64,000 nucleotides of DNA from Prevotella sp. E13-27 (GCF_023217965.1 NZ_JALPSC010000001.1:1178001-1242000), one strand, 5' to 3'. Shown: positions 39,141-48,404, numbered from the stretch's first letter. Translations and numbers: made by a program. Notes: generated by a model not told the origin, from the letters alone.

Positions 39141-39572
39141 TTATTCGCTTATTTTCTTTGATATACGGTTCAGTGCTGACTTCATGCGTGAAGCAATCAG
39201 ATGCGTGGGTTGCAGAGTGTCGGAGACCCATACCACGGCAACAACCACTTGTTTGTCAGTGGGAACCATGTCGGAGAGGATGTGGCGGTTGAGCCTATAG
39301 GCCTCGCGAAGCTGACGCTTGGTGCGGTTACGGTCAACAGCATGGTGCAGACGGCGCTTGGGTACGCTGAAAAGTACTTGAACGGCCGGATGGGCAGCCT
39401 CTGTCGTCTGTTTGGCATCCTCGGCAGAGACCGTTGTTTCTTTCTGGCGAACCATAAAAACCACTCGCAGCGGGAAAATCACCATTGAGTGAGATTCTCC
39501 GCTGCCGAATATTTCGTTTTCCAGCTTGGTGCTGGTGATACGTTCGTTTTTATGGAAATGATAGTCTGCCAT
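39141..39572 (-). CDS. rnpA: Ribonuclease P protein component
   Basis: Protein subunit of RNase P, which trims tRNA 5' ends; about 143 residues. The RNA-binding signature is [19 protein letters not shown], preceded by [13 protein letters not shown] take the ATG at 39572, which overlaps the hemD stop by one base (TGATG) and implies coupled translation; a TTG one codon earlier is possible. The order hemD-rnpA-yidD is common in Bacteroidetes. Confidence 0.94.
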   Translation of the reverse strand: MADYHFHKNERITSTKLENEIFGSGESHSMVIFPLRVVFMVRQKETTVSAEDAKQTTEAAHPAVQVLFSVPKRRLHHAVDRNRTKRQLREAYRLNRHILSDMVPTDKQVVVAVVWVSDTLQPTHLIASRMKSALNRISKKISE

Positions 39573-40321
39573 CAATCTTCTTGTATAGCGAGGAAGTGCT
39601 GCAGGGCACTGGTCATGGAAGGATACTTCTCGCTTGGCGCTTCAAGGTCGAGACGCAGTCCTGCATCATGAACAGCCTTCGCTGTAGAAGGACCAAAGGT
39701 GCCGATGGCTATCTTGCCCTGATTGAAGTTGGGGAAGTTCTTTGTGAGCGACTCGATACCTGAGGGTGAGAAGAAGATGAGCATGTCGTAGTCGAACGAG
39801 TCAATCTCTTCCTGTGTGAAGTCGTTGCTGACGGTCTTGTACATCACGCACTCCTTGTGGTTGAGTTTCTTTGAGTCAAGAAGATTGGTGAGTGTGTCAT
39901 TGTGAACATCGCTCATGGGCACGAGGTATTTCTCGGTCTTGTGCTTCACCATTGTGGGAATCAGGTCGTCAACCTTGCCAGTGCTGCCGAAGAACACCTT
40001 GCGCTTGCGATACTGTACGTATTTCTGGATATAGAGGGCAATGGTCTCGGTCACACAGAAGTATTTCATGTCTTCTGGAATGTTGATACGAAGCTCTTTT
40101 GCCAATGTGAAATAATGATCAATGGCGTGGCGTGAAGTGAAGACTACTGCTGTGTAGTCGAGTATGTTCACCTTCTGTGCGCGGAAATCGCGGCTTGAGA
40201 TACCTTCAACTTTGATGAATGGGCGGAATACAAGTTCGACGTTGAATTTCTCCGCAATGTCATAATAGGGCGACTTTTCGCTTGTTGGTTTTGGCTGCGA
40301 AACCAAAATTTTCTTAATCAT
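39572..40321 (-). CDS. hemD: Uroporphyrinogen-III synthase
   Basis: Closes hydroxymethylbilane to uroporphyrinogen III in haem and sirohaem synthesis. It has 249 residues in two similar lobes. Visible marks are ILDYTAVVFTSRHAIDHYF, the linker with YLVPMSDVHNDTLTN, and FDYDMLIFFSPSGIESLTKNFP followed by KIAIGTFGPSTAKAVHDAGL. It is upstream of rnpA with a one-base stop/start overlap and downstream of the DUF4271 gene by 11 bases. Confidence 0.93.
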   Translation of the reverse strand: MIKKILVSQPKPTSEKSPYYDIAEKFNVELVFRPFIKVEGISSRDFRAQKVNILDYTAVVFTSRHAIDHYFTLAKELRINIPEDMKYFCVTETIALYIQKYVQYRKRKVFFGSTGKVDDLIPTMVKHKTEKYLVPMSDVHNDTLTNLLDSKKLNHKECVMYKTVSNDFTQEEIDSFDYDMLIFFSPSGIESLTKNFPNFNQGKIAIGTFGPSTAKAVHDAGLRLDLEAPSEKYPSMTSALQHFLAIQED

Positions 40322-40332
40322 CTCTCTTTATC

Positions 40333-41112
40333 CTAAAAAATGAGTTTCAAATTGTTAATCAGTGCCACATATACGCCTGCCAAACAGATTTGGGGCACGA
40401 TTTCGAGGGCGCAAAGGTACAAAATTATTTGAAAAAATAGCTTATTTTGTTGGAAAAAGATACTCCAAGTCTTGTAAAAGGACAAAATTTTTGAGAAAAT
40501 GAATAAAATTGCGAAAAAATATACACTTTTTGAGAGCGGAATGTTGAAATATATGACAATTAGAACAGCGGGGAAAAGCAGTATTGACTGTGCTGCATAG
40601 ATGAATAACAGGCTCCTCAGAAAGACGATATTTTGTCGTTTTGTGAAGAACACTCGGTTGACAACTGTGTAGAGGAAAACTCTGAACAAATGATATGCCA
40701 TGAGGATGGCAAAAGCCATTGACAGCAATTCCAACTCGTTTTCTATCCAATAGGCATCTGGCACCATGACCATGGTATATTGAAAGCCTACAGTTACTGA
40801 AAGCAATACTGCGAGGACTGACAGGAAGGTCTGGAAATGAACTTCCGATGTTGTCTCGCTGCTTAGGAACGGCTCGTTGAACGATGCGAACAAGAAGTTC
40901 TTTGCCTGTCTCTTTAAGAACCTGTGGGAGTGGGCTATTGACACGATGAATACCACAAAGCAAATCAGCAGCAGCGAGGTTATGAAGTCGTCGTTGCTAA
41001 CAGAGTAGGGTATAAGCTCACCTTCCACACCTTGCTCCGTATGATAACGGCTGGTGTGGAAGGTGGTTGTGTCATTATAAAATGCGCTTTGATTATAAAA
41101 AGGATTTTGCAT
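40333..41112 (-). CDS. DUF4271 integral membrane protein
   Basis: About 259 residues with six or so hydrophobic segments (SLLLICFVVFIVSIAHS, LSVLAVLLSVTVGFQYTMVM, LLSMAFAILMAYHLFRVFLY, FLRSLLFIYAAQSILLFPAVL and others). It matches the DUF4271 family, which lies next to hemD in Bacteroidetes. Function unknown. I chose the ATG at 41112 (MQNPFYNQ); an ATG two codons upstream and a GTG at 41127 are alternatives. Confidence 0.85.
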   Translation of the reverse strand: MQNPFYNQSAFYNDTTTFHTSRYHTEQGVEGELIPYSVSNDDFITSLLLICFVVFIVSIAHSHRFLKRQAKNFLFASFNEPFLSSETTSEVHFQTFLSVLAVLLSVTVGFQYTMVMVPDAYWIENELELLSMAFAILMAYHLFRVFLYTVVNRVFFTKRQNIVFLRSLLFIYAAQSILLFPAVLIVIYFNIPLSKSVYFFAILFIFSKILSFYKTWSIFFQQNKLFFQIILYLCALEIVPQICLAGVYVALINNLKLIF

Positions 41113-41161
41113 AATCATGTGGCACACGCCCCGAGGGGTAGCTTACAAATGATGAGGACTG

Positions 41162-42448
41162 TTACAATCCGAACTCACGGCGTATGTCGTCAACACGGTC
41201 GAGCTTCTCCCAGGTGAACAGCTCCACGTCGATGGTCTTTGTCTCGTGGTAGTGGCTGGTAAAGGTCTTGCTGATAACCTCGTTCTTGCGTCCCATGTGT
41301 CCGTAGGCTGCTGTCTCGAGATACATGGGCTGGCGCAGCTTCAGTGAGCGCTCAATAGCTTTTGGACGCAGGTCGAAGAGTTTCTCAATCTTGCGTGCTA
41401 TCTCACTGTCGCTCATCTGTACGTTGCTGCGACCGTAGGTGTTGACATAGATGTTCATTGGCTTTGCCACGCCTATGGCATAGCTTATCTGTACCAGCAT
41501 CTCGTCGGCCACGCCTGCTGCAACCATGTTCTTTGCAATGTGGCGAGCGGCATAGGCTGCAGAACGGTCCACCTTCGATGAGTCCTTGCCAGAGAAGGCA
41601 CCACCGCCGTGGGCTCCCTTGCCTCCGTAGGTGTCAACAATGATCTTACGACCTGTAAGACCGGTGTCGCCGTGAGGTCCGCCAATGACGAACTTACCCG
41701 TAGGATTGACATAGTATTTGATGTCGAGACCGAAGAGGTCGAGCACCTTCTGTGAGTGGATCTGCTGTTTTACTCGTGGGATGAGGATGTTGATGACATC
41801 GTCCTTGATCTTTGCCAGCATAGCCTCGTCGTTGGCTTCGCCAAACTCGCTGTTGCCGCCTGCGAGGAACTCGTCGTGCTGAGTAGAGACAACGATGGTA
41901 TCTATGCGTTCGGGGATGCCGTTGTCACTATACTGGATGGTTACCTGACTCTTAGAGTCGGGACGCAGATAGGTCATCTGCTTACCCTCGCGACGTATGT
42001 CGGCAAGTGTTTTTACAATGAGGTGAGCAAGGTCGAGGCTTACAGGCATGTAGTTCTCGGTCTCATTGGTGGCATAGCCGAACATCATTCCCTGGTCGCC
42101 GGCACCCTGGTTCTCGTCTTCCTCACGGTCAACACCGCGGTTTATGTCGGCACTCTGCTCATGAATGGCAGTTAAAATGCCGCATGAGTCACCGTCGAAC
42201 TGATATTCTGCCTTTGTGTAGCCGATTTTCTTTATGATCTTGCGAGCAATGGTCTGCAGGTCGATATATACATCGCTGCGCACCTCACCCATGATGACAA
42301 CCTGACCTGTCGTAACAAACGATTCGCATGCCACACGAGCCTTGTCGTCATAGGCTAGGAACTGGTCGAGAATAGCGTCGCTTATCTGGTCGGCAACTTT
42401 GTCGGGATGTCCCTCCGACACCGACTCTGATGAAAATAGATATGACAT
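41162..42448 (-). CDS. metK: S-adenosylmethionine synthetase
   Basis: Makes S-adenosylmethionine from methionine and ATP. It has 428 residues. Motifs: [32 protein letters not shown], and the P-loop-like [15 protein letters not shown]. The enzyme is a cytoplasmic tetramer in the family. The upstream region has a strong promoter within an unusual tandem repeat. It ends the conserved block; beyond it lies the accessory island. Confidence 0.97.
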   Translation of the reverse strand: MSYLFSSESVSEGHPDKVADQISDAILDQFLAYDDKARVACESFVTTGQVVIMGEVRSDVYIDLQTIARKIIKKIGYTKAEYQFDGDSCGILTAIHEQSADINRGVDREEDENQGAGDQGMMFGYATNETENYMPVSLDLAHLIVKTLADIRREGKQMTYLRPDSKSQVTIQYSDNGIPERIDTIVVSTQHDEFLAGGNSEFGEANDEAMLAKIKDDVINILIPRVKQQIHSQKVLDLFGLDIKYYVNPTGKFVIGGPHGDTGLTGRKIIVDTYGGKGAHGGGAFSGKDSSKVDRSAAYAARHIAKNMVAAGVADEMLVQISYAIGVAKPMNIYVNTYGRSNVQMSDSEIARKIEKLFDLRPKAIERSLKLRQPMYLETAAYGHMGRKNEVISKTFTSHYHETKTIDVELFTWEKLDRVDDIRREFGL

Positions 42449-42500
42449 AAAAAGAATCTTATTTTTGTTTGTACAAATAAAATAAACTCTAAAGCGGGTG

Positions 42501-42531
42501 CAAAGTTACGAAAAGTCGAGAGAAGAACAAA
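42501..42531 (-). promoter_or_regulatory. Promoter of metK
   Basis: On the minus strand TTTG (42528-42531), exactly 19 bases, then TAACTTTG (42501-42508). It ends 53 bases before the metK ATG and is a near-ideal Bacteroidetes promoter. Confidence 0.75.
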
Positions 42532-42681
42532 ACAAACGCGTTTGTTTTTTCTTCCGAGACGAAGTAAATTCGCGACTTTGTCGCAAAGTTACGAAAAAAC
42601 GAGAGAAGAGCGAAAGAAAAGTTTATTTTTCTTTCCTATTCCGAGTGCTAAGTAACTTCGACGGAGTCAAAGTTACGAAAA
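42501..42681. repeat. Tandem ~83-base repeat with promoter-like boxes
   Basis: CAAAGTTACGAAAA recurs at 42501, 42584 and 42668 with 83- and 84-base spacing. Between copies lie inverted repeats: a perfect 20-base palindrome at 42529-42548 (core ACGCGT) and a GAAAGAAAA/TTTTTCTTTC hairpin. The last unit shares a 24-base run, including GACGGAGTCAAAGTTACG, with 57666-57689 next to the IS element. Confidence 0.85.
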
Positions 42682-42956
42682 AAGCTTGTAAAAGCGAAGC
42701 TATTTTGGAAATTCTTTGCAAGCAAAGCGTCCTTTTAGGCCGAGCGAACGCAATTCGACCTGTAATAAAGGCAATACGGGGATTTAGAGCCCCTTGATAA
42801 GGGGCGGCTATAATGCAGGGATATGCAAATTTGGGAGGAATAAAGAAGTAGTTAGGTTTTTTATCCGTAACCCAACCAGCACAAGAATCCGGTACGAATC
42901 AGTTTTCAAATCATCCATGACTTGATTACTAATGCTAACTCACTATCCTACTGACT
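42682..42956. other. Gene-free stretch with a small GC hairpin
   Basis: Apart from the hairpin GCCCCTT-GAT-AAGGGGC (42789-42805) nothing convincing was seen. A 99-codon plus-strand frame across the tandem repeat is low complexity and not called. Confidence 0.5.
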
Positions 42957-43139
42957 CTACAATTGCCAAATGGGGGCCTGTCTCCAATTAGACGGGAACT
43001 CCATCATGGTCGGATCTCGGAAGTAACTGATAGCATCAAGAGCTTGTCCTGCCTTATTGGTATCAGCAATCATCAGACCTCTGCCTTGCAGTGTCAGAAT
43101 CTGCTGTGCCAGTGTCATTGCTTGTTTGGTATATCTCAT
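42957..43139 (-). pseudogene. Abi_2 (AbiD/AbiF) family N-terminal remnant
   Basis: 60 codons from the ATG at 43139: MRYTKQAMTLAQQILTLQGR, then GLMIADTNKAGQALDAISYF, after which the frame leaves the family and soon stops. The Abi_2 N-terminus (Y-x-K-x-A-hydrophobic-QI-x-x-L-x-x-RG-x-x-I-x-D, ending ISYFR) is recognisable. Full members have about 300 residues, so most of the gene is gone. Intact members give abortive phage resistance or regulate RNA. An in-frame ATG at 43220 gives a longer N-terminus. Confidence 0.6.
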
Positions 43140-43298
43140 GTCTATATACAAAAAATGTCCCGCTGGGTACGCTGTTCTTATGGGAAGCGGGCGGGATTTG
43201 TCAGTGTGAAGATAGTGCATTTTCTTAAATATACAAACAATTCTGAAGATTTTTTGTTGAAATACGAGTAAAAAGTATTTAAAATCGAAAACTTTTCG

Positions 43299-43306
43299 TA
43301 ATTTTG
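43299..43306 (+). promoter_or_regulatory. -7 element ahead of structured leader
   Basis: TAATTTTG matches TAnnTTTG on the plus strand. A transcript starting near 43313 would carry the whole structured element and the gene at 43553. No TTTG was seen at -33. Confidence 0.45.
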
Positions 43307-43371
43307 TAACGTGTTTTCGAAAGAGGCACAAGACATATTGGCAATGAATTAGCGTTCGCTATATCTTCTTG

Positions 43372-43501
43372 TCTCCGAAACGTGGAAAATTTCAACAGAC
43401 AAGTTGCTTAGGCAACACAGAAGAAAGATGAAGTGAGCGCTCACGTGATAGCGTGGGCGGACTTAATCTTGTGTTGCAGGCAATTTCCACGGCCTCGGAG
43501 A
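43372..43501 (+). ncRNA. Candidate structured RNA, nested five-stem rod
   Basis: Successive nested helices: TCTCCGA (43372) with TCGGAGA (43495), CGTGGAAA (43381) with TTTCCACG (43484), GCAACACA (43412) with TGTGTTGC (43470), AAGATGAAGT (43425) with ACTTAATCTT (43461), and GCTCACG with CGTGGGC at the tip. A local hairpin GTTGC-TTAG-GCAAC would compete with the third helix. The strand is uncertain: it lies in the leader of the 43553 gene (plus) and upstream of the Abi_2 remnant (minus). No known RNA family was confirmed. Confidence 0.5.
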
Positions 43502-43552
43502 GGATGAAGTAAGTTCACGCTTCTTTCATTCCAAGCTGATACGAAAAAAAAT

Positions 43553-44992
43553 ATGAGATACTTAGCTACTTTCCTATTGTTCTGCGTAGCCTGCTTGTCT
43601 TATTCACAGGAGGTGAGTTATGATAGTTTACAGAACATCAACAAGAACAATTACACACATTTGGTTGGGCAGACTCTGTATGCGCCCAAGGGTGAATTGA
43701 TTGTTAGAAACCTGTTTTGGTCAAACAAGTCTGGGAAAATTTACAAGCCACACCCAGATTGGGCTCTGTATCCTAAATACAGTACTCCCGATGATGTCCT
43801 GAACAAGCATTACCTGATAGAGAAAGTCATTACGAAATCTACACCGCTACTAAAGACTCGATTAACAGAGACTGATGACGTAGTGTATATCAACCTTGAT
43901 GCTCTTCTCAACTACACGACTTCCCCTGTGATGTTTGTTGATGGCTACATACAGAAATGCAGGCAGCAGTTCCTTAATAGACATTTATATATTGACAAGA
44001 CCAAATATAAGAGGACTTTGCCTTCTTCATTTAACACAAAGGTTCCTAATCTTGCTTCTTTCTACTGTAACAATATTCGCGTAACCACAACAACAAGTCA
44101 GAATCATGGTGGTCTGTTGCTATTATCTGGTAGAGTGACATCAAGCACCCCAACAGAAATCAACGTGGTTGATTATCTGCGATCCCAAGTTAGCAAGAGC
44201 AAAGCAGACGAGATGATTCGCCAAAAAGAAATTGAATTGGCGCAAAAAGCAAGAGAAGATTCTATACGTAAGGCAAAAGAGGATTCAATAGCCAGACAAA
44301 AGAAATTGGACTATTGCAGAACCCATGAATTCAGCATTGTGCCAACGGATTTAGGTAGTCTTTATTGCAAATACTGTGAAAAATTTGTTGATATCCCTGA
44401 GAATCTTATTTGCCTTGGAGCAAACAACGATACCATTATATGGATGGAGGAATTAAAAGGGAAGATAGGTCTCTATTACCCCCATCTCCATAAGGCTGAA
44501 ATTCCTAAGAGCCTGAAGGATTACGATCAATATAAATATCATTATATGGCTTTTGAGGATAGTTTGAAACAAAAATTCAAAACGACTTCAAAAGTTATAG
44601 AAATATACAATTCTAAGAAATACATTGATCATTTGAGTGCAGTAGAGAAAACTGCTCCTTATGGCTTTGTTGGTAAGAGGTCTTGGAGACTTGATTATCG
44701 CAATTTATCCCTTTCAATGGAATATGTTAATACCAATAAGAAGACCATAAAATACATAGAGTTATTTTGGCAAACCAAAAACGCAGTAGGCGATGTTCGC
44801 AATAGAGGCTCTTTCAAAGGAACTGGACCAGTTAAACAATGGGAATCAGGCTCATGGGATTGGGACAACACATCATATTATGTCGCTCGTGATGTCACTT
44901 CTTTTTGGGTGACAAAAATGGTTATCACCTATATGGATGGTACAAAGAAAATCCTGACAGAGAAACAAATTGTATATGACAGCAGGGAATAG
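43553..44992 (+). CDS. Secreted protein of unknown function with charged coiled segment
   Basis: 479 residues with a signal peptide (MRYLATFLLFCVACLSYSQ). Residues about 220-255 form a Lys/Glu-rich helix (EMIRQKEIELAQKAREDSIR). A CxxC pair follows in LYCKYCEKF, and the C-terminal 110 residues look like a beta-sandwich (LSLSMEYVNTNKKTIKYIEL, ITYMDGTKKIL) of the kind that senses or binds at the envelope. It is not recognised as a named family. It begins the accessory island and probably has a long structured leader. Confidence 0.75.
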   Translation: MRYLATFLLFCVACLSYSQEVSYDSLQNINKNNYTHLVGQTLYAPKGELIVRNLFWSNKSGKIYKPHPDWALYPKYSTPDDVLNKHYLIEKVITKSTPLLKTRLTETDDVVYINLDALLNYTTSPVMFVDGYIQKCRQQFLNRHLYIDKTKYKRTLPSSFNTKVPNLASFYCNNIRVTTTTSQNHGGLLLLSGRVTSSTPTEINVVDYLRSQVSKSKADEMIRQKEIELAQKAREDSIRKAKEDSIARQKKLDYCRTHEFSIVPTDLGSLYCKYCEKFVDIPENLICLGANNDTIIWMEELKGKIGLYYPHLHKAEIPKSLKDYDQYKYHYMAFEDSLKQKFKTTSKVIEIYNSKKYIDHLSAVEKTAPYGFVGKRSWRLDYRNLSLSMEYVNTNKKTIKYIELFWQTKNAVGDVRNRGSFKGTGPVKQWESGSWDWDNTSYYVARDVTSFWVTKMVITYMDGTKKILTEKQIVYDSRE

Positions 44993-45041
44993 ATTTTTTA
45001 TCATGTTATCCTGCGATTCTATATAATTATTGTAAGAAATA

Positions 45042-45770
45042 ATGAATATGGTTAAGAAAATCATCCTCATCATAATCGCAATAGCAGCGGTATCAGCTGG
45101 TGGTTATTATGCATATCTCAATGTGTTTAACAACCAATATGTTTTGCAATACGAGAAGAAAACCAATCCAAACTATGACCCATGGAAGCGAACTTACAAG
45201 TTCGTTGCTAAGAACGACTCTGTTGCAGCCGAAAAAGCTGTAGAATGGCTGTTATATCAATTTATATTCGACAACCCTGAACTTGAAAAGAGTAAATACC
45301 GTTACCAGTATGATAACCTTAGGCTGGATAACGTGACAAAAGACAAATTGGTTCGTGTGCCTGCAGCCCTTATCAGGAAAACATTCTTAGAAGATAGCTC
45401 CAGCAAGTATAGCAAATTCGACATACGTGATGTCGATTGGCTAATGTTTGCCGACAAAATGCCTTTTTATACTTACGACATGACAATATGGCTTGACAAT
45501 CCCTATGAAGATAAACATCTTAGGATAATCGCTGATAACGATTATGACGCAGCGAATAATGCGATTGATACCCTGGCATATTATATAGGTAATAGATGGT
45601 ATTATGAGAACAGACCTGTTGATGACGTATTGGTTGCCAACACTCTCACTTTGGAGTTTGTACGCTCAAATGCGTGGTTGGCCTGGAATCGCCTAAGAAG
45701 TCACCCTTATTGTGAAGGAATTAACTTCAATAGGTATTCTGTTAGAATAAGAGGCTTGGTTGAAGAATGA
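45042..45770 (+). CDS. Membrane-anchored protein of unknown function
   Basis: 242 residues: one N-terminal membrane segment (IILIIIAIAAVSAGGYYAYL) and a soluble part rich in Tyr, Asp and Trp (WLLYQFIFDNPELEKSKY, DVDWLMFADKMPFYTYDM, AWLAWNRLRSHPYCEG). No family recognised. It starts 49 bases after the preceding secreted protein and may share its transcript. Confidence 0.7.
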   Translation: MNMVKKIILIIIAIAAVSAGGYYAYLNVFNNQYVLQYEKKTNPNYDPWKRTYKFVAKNDSVAAEKAVEWLLYQFIFDNPELEKSKYRYQYDNLRLDNVTKDKLVRVPAALIRKTFLEDSSSKYSKFDIRDVDWLMFADKMPFYTYDMTIWLDNPYEDKHLRIIADNDYDAANNAIDTLAYYIGNRWYYENRPVDDVLVANTLTLEFVRSNAWLAWNRLRSHPYCEGINFNRYSVRIRGLVEE

Positions 45771-45919
45771 AAGTAGGTTTTTGCTGATTGACAAAGGAAT
45801 TTGCAATAAAAACTATCCCTTTCCCCTTCACTATGACGGTTGACAGTATTCAAAATGGCGTATTTCCACCGAGGTGGTGCTGGCATGATTTTTGCAAGAA
45901 GAACTATAAGAAATGACAA

Positions 45920-46423
45920 ATGAAACATAAGAACCCTATACATGCCTACAAACGGCTGTTGGCAAATGACCAAGACTGGAGCTATGCCTATCTGATCGCC
46001 CTGGAGAAGAAGAAACTCCAAAGAATGCGTGACTGCATCAAGAGCGAGGGGCATCTGGCGAATAATGCTGTCGTGGTGCGCGACATCGGCATCTGCATCC
46101 GTCTCATTGACATTTTCATGGAGGAGGATGCCGTTTTCAATACCTGGCTCCACCAATCCTTCTCTGGTGAAATGAAGTTCCGCAAACTGGAGGATGGGAA
46201 TTACGAACTTGACGATACGAACAGAAAGCCTATTGCCGACTACCCTGTTTATGTGAATGTGAGGAATGAGCGGCGCTTTTTCCGTTCCGCTCCCATCAGG
46301 GATGCACAGCTGGAGGGCAATAGGGACAAGGCCATCCTCTCAATAGTGAGTCTGCGCCAGCAGAAAGCCCTTCACCTTTATCACCTAATCAGAGAATATA
46401 ATATGTTTTCGTGGTGGGACTGA
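45920..46423 (+). CDS. Conserved-looking protein of unknown function
   Basis: 167 residues, mostly helical by composition: an N-terminal HAYKRLLANDQDWSYAYLIA, a middle VVVRDIGICIRLIDIFMEED, and a C-terminal KALHLYHLIREYNMFSWWD. No signal peptide or membrane segment. I do not recognise the family. Its base composition is closer to the core genes than to the AT-rich neighbours at 47-50 kb. Confidence 0.65.
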   Translation: MKHKNPIHAYKRLLANDQDWSYAYLIALEKKKLQRMRDCIKSEGHLANNAVVVRDIGICIRLIDIFMEEDAVFNTWLHQSFSGEMKFRKLEDGNYELDDTNRKPIADYPVYVNVRNERRFFRSAPIRDAQLEGNRDKAILSIVSLRQQKALHLYHLIREYNMFSWWD

Positions 46424-46493
46424 AAATGGATCTTTGGCCACATTGCGAAAATCACATATCTCTAAACCAAGAAGAATTAAAGACAGCAACACA

Positions 46494-46850
46494 ATGAAAG
46501 AGATAAGAATAAGTCCTACCAGCATACTTCAGAAGCTGGAAAATATTGAGAACGAGTTGAGGGAGGTGCGCGAATATCTCGCTCAAAACATGATTACATT
46601 TATCAATGCCGACAATAGAACTAAAGACTTAAAGTTGGAATACACGTTGGAAGATTTGTACGAGGCATTTGGTCCAAGCAAGCAGTCTTACGCTACTCGA
46701 CTACGCACCTCACTTGAAAAGCGAGGCGTAAATACTTTGGGCGAGTTCCTTGCCCTGACACCAGGCCAATTACTCGATTTGGATGGTGTGGGAAACGGAA
46801 CCTTACAGTACACCCACAAGGCATTAAAGAAACTAGGCATTCAGTGGTAG
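46494..46850 (+). CDS. Small helix-hairpin-helix protein resembling the RNA polymerase alpha C-terminal domain
   Basis: 118 residues from the ATG at 46494; a longer frame begins at a TTG. Residues 1-40 form a probable coiled coil (ILQKLENIENELREVREYL). Residues about 50-118 contain LRTSLEKRGVNTLGEFLALT, then PGQLLDLDGVGNGTLQYTHK, the hairpin pattern (L-x-RG-hydrophobic-x-T-L-x-E-L ... L-x-G-hydrophobic-G) of the alpha-CTD. It probably binds DNA or protein. The partner is unknown. Confidence 0.65.
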   Translation: MKEIRISPTSILQKLENIENELREVREYLAQNMITFINADNRTKDLKLEYTLEDLYEAFGPSKQSYATRLRTSLEKRGVNTLGEFLALTPGQLLDLDGVGNGTLQYTHKALKKLGIQW

Positions 46851-46908
46851 CGCCAGAATAATCAATAGAAGAAAAGATGTTTTTCTCAATTACCTAAACA
46901 TTATTAAT

Positions 46909-47856
46909 ATGTGGCACGAGCATAATTCAAGCATTATTAATGCAGATCTTTTAGAAGAACGTGAGATAAACATAGTCTTCGAACACCATTATCTTGGGCC
47001 TTTATTGCCATCCAATAAAGAGTTTAAACGAGACTTCGCTATTGAGAGAAAGGAATCTTTTGAGATAGCAGGTATAAATTTTCACTATTATAGGAACGAC
47101 TTATACCTTTTGGGGGATAATCATTATAATGGCTTTCAGTTGGATTTGAAAGAAGAGCCATGGAATGAGTATGACCCTAACGCTATAGCAATTTATCTTT
47201 TAGGGCACAAACTTGGTTATATAGGGCGAGATGATACAGGTGATGTGTGGCGCATTATGAATGTTTACAAACGATATTGGGCTACTTTAGATTGTACTTG
47301 CATGGGATGGGAGAGAATAAATATATCATATTTACAGAGTTACCATAATACATACACTCTTCCTTACCAAACAGATGTTATACTAAAAGGCAAATATCTC
47401 CGCTATGATTTTCGAGAAGCGGCAGATTTCATTAAAGGCAATATTGGTCATTCGGTGACATTTTATAAATCTACCGAAAACAATCTTGTTGCCATCTATA
47501 CTGATATGCACTCTGTTATGGGGTATATAGACGATTCGTTTATAGCTAACCAATACAAAAAAACAGAAGTTGCTGGATTCGTCGAAGACGTTATTGTTGA
47601 TGAGAAATCCTGGACTATTGAAGTAAAGTTACGTTTTCTAATGGAGAAAAGTAATATCAATAAAAACTATTTAAATTCATATGAGGCATTAAGCAAATAC
47701 TTCGACCAATTTTCTGATGCCGGAACATACCGCATATCTTTGGCAGACTTGGCAAAGTTGTTGCCGCGAAAAACTTCACGTAGTCTTTCAGCCTATGAGC
47801 CTTTAGTGAAATATCTTAAAGAGTATCATGCTATTACTCTTCAGATAACAGATTGA
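46909..47856 (+). CDS. HIRAN-domain protein
   Basis: 315 residues. The middle fits the HIRAN domain: FEIAGINFHYYR, then LKEEPWNEYDPNAIAIYLLG and HKLGYIGRDDTGDVWRI. HIRAN domains bind single-stranded or damaged DNA ends in repair and restriction-linked proteins. A second, weaker copy may lie at FIKGNIGHSVTFYKSTENN to GYIDDSFI. There is no nuclease or helicase domain in the chain. Gene is AT-rich compared with the core genes, which suggests acquisition. Confidence 0.7.
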   Translation: MWHEHNSSIINADLLEEREINIVFEHHYLGPLLPSNKEFKRDFAIERKESFEIAGINFHYYRNDLYLLGDNHYNGFQLDLKEEPWNEYDPNAIAIYLLGHKLGYIGRDDTGDVWRIMNVYKRYWATLDCTCMGWERINISYLQSYHNTYTLPYQTDVILKGKYLRYDFREAADFIKGNIGHSVTFYKSTENNLVAIYTDMHSVMGYIDDSFIANQYKKTEVAGFVEDVIVDEKSWTIEVKLRFLMEKSNINKNYLNSYEALSKYFDQFSDAGTYRISLADLAKLLPRKTSRSLSAYEPLVKYLKEYHAITLQITD

Positions 47857-48029
47857 TGCTCTCCCGATATTATTTGTCTATAGATTACCCTCAAGCTTTA
47901 ACTTGTAACGTGGGGGATTCGGTATTCTAAAAAAGTGACAAGGGGTGACCCTCGTCACATTAAAAGATTAAACATTGAATTGCGGGAGTGAAACAGTACC
48001 TGTCCCTGCGTTCCAGTTGTGCCTATCAA

Positions 48030-48212
48030 ATGGAATATCCTAATTATGAGTTTTATGACACCCTCATCGCCTCGAAACAAAAGTTCCCCGATTTACCATA
48101 CCATCAGCTGTACACCGTTGCTGCTGCCTGTGGTTATCAATCCGAGAACTACCAAAATGCGTTGTCATATGCAGAAGCATGTGCTTGGATAGCAAGAAAG
48201 ATATTTGAATGA
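48030..48212 (+). CDS. Small protein of unknown function
   Basis: 60 residues from the ATG at 48030 (MEYPNYEFYDTLIASKQKFP), ending SYAEACAWIARKIFE; a GTG 14 codons upstream is possible. Composition looks protein-like, with repeated Tyr and Ala. It may be a fragment of a longer protein. No recognisable family. Confidence 0.4.
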   Translation: MEYPNYEFYDTLIASKQKFPDLPYHQLYTVAAACGYQSENYQNALSYAEACAWIARKIFE

Positions 48213-48261
48213 CCTGTCCCTTGACATAATGTCGGATTTTGGTGTCATACATAGTTGATTA

Positions 48262-48269
48262 TAATTTTG
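48262..48269 (+). promoter_or_regulatory. -7 promoter element of zinc-knuckle nuclease gene
   Basis: TAATTTTG in the context TTATAATTTTGCAC. It leaves a leader of about 130 bases before the 48405 ATG, with a 15-codon ORF starting at 48295. Confidence 0.5.
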
Positions 48270-48404
48270 CACAAGAAAATATTGATACAAAACAATGAGA
48301 AAGAATTTAAATTTGGATGGAATTTTTCAACGAAAGACATCCTAAATTGAACCATATCACAATGGTTTTCAAGTATAAACAAACATTCCCTAAATAGATG
48401 CCCT

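Larger units (their letters stand above)
43140..43552. other. Region between Abi_2 remnant and 43553 gene
   Basis: Holds the possible 5' extension of the Abi_2 remnant, the TAATTTTG element, a short CGAAAACTTTTCG palindrome, and the structured rod at 43372-43501. No other gene was seen. Confidence 0.6.

Noticed and set aside
40412..40419. TACCTTTG box on the minus strand before hemD
   Set aside because: It lies within the coding end of the DUF4271 gene and has no -33 partner; the genes are only 11 bases apart and are likely cotranscribed.
42501..42681. CRISPR-like array suggested by the regular 83-base spacing
   Set aside because: Only three short copies, intervening sequences are related to one another and palindromic, and no cas genes are present.
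42498..42797. 99-codon plus-strand ORF upstream of metK
   Set aside because: Low-complexity Lys/Arg/Phe-rich frame that is simply a reading of the 83-base tandem repeat.
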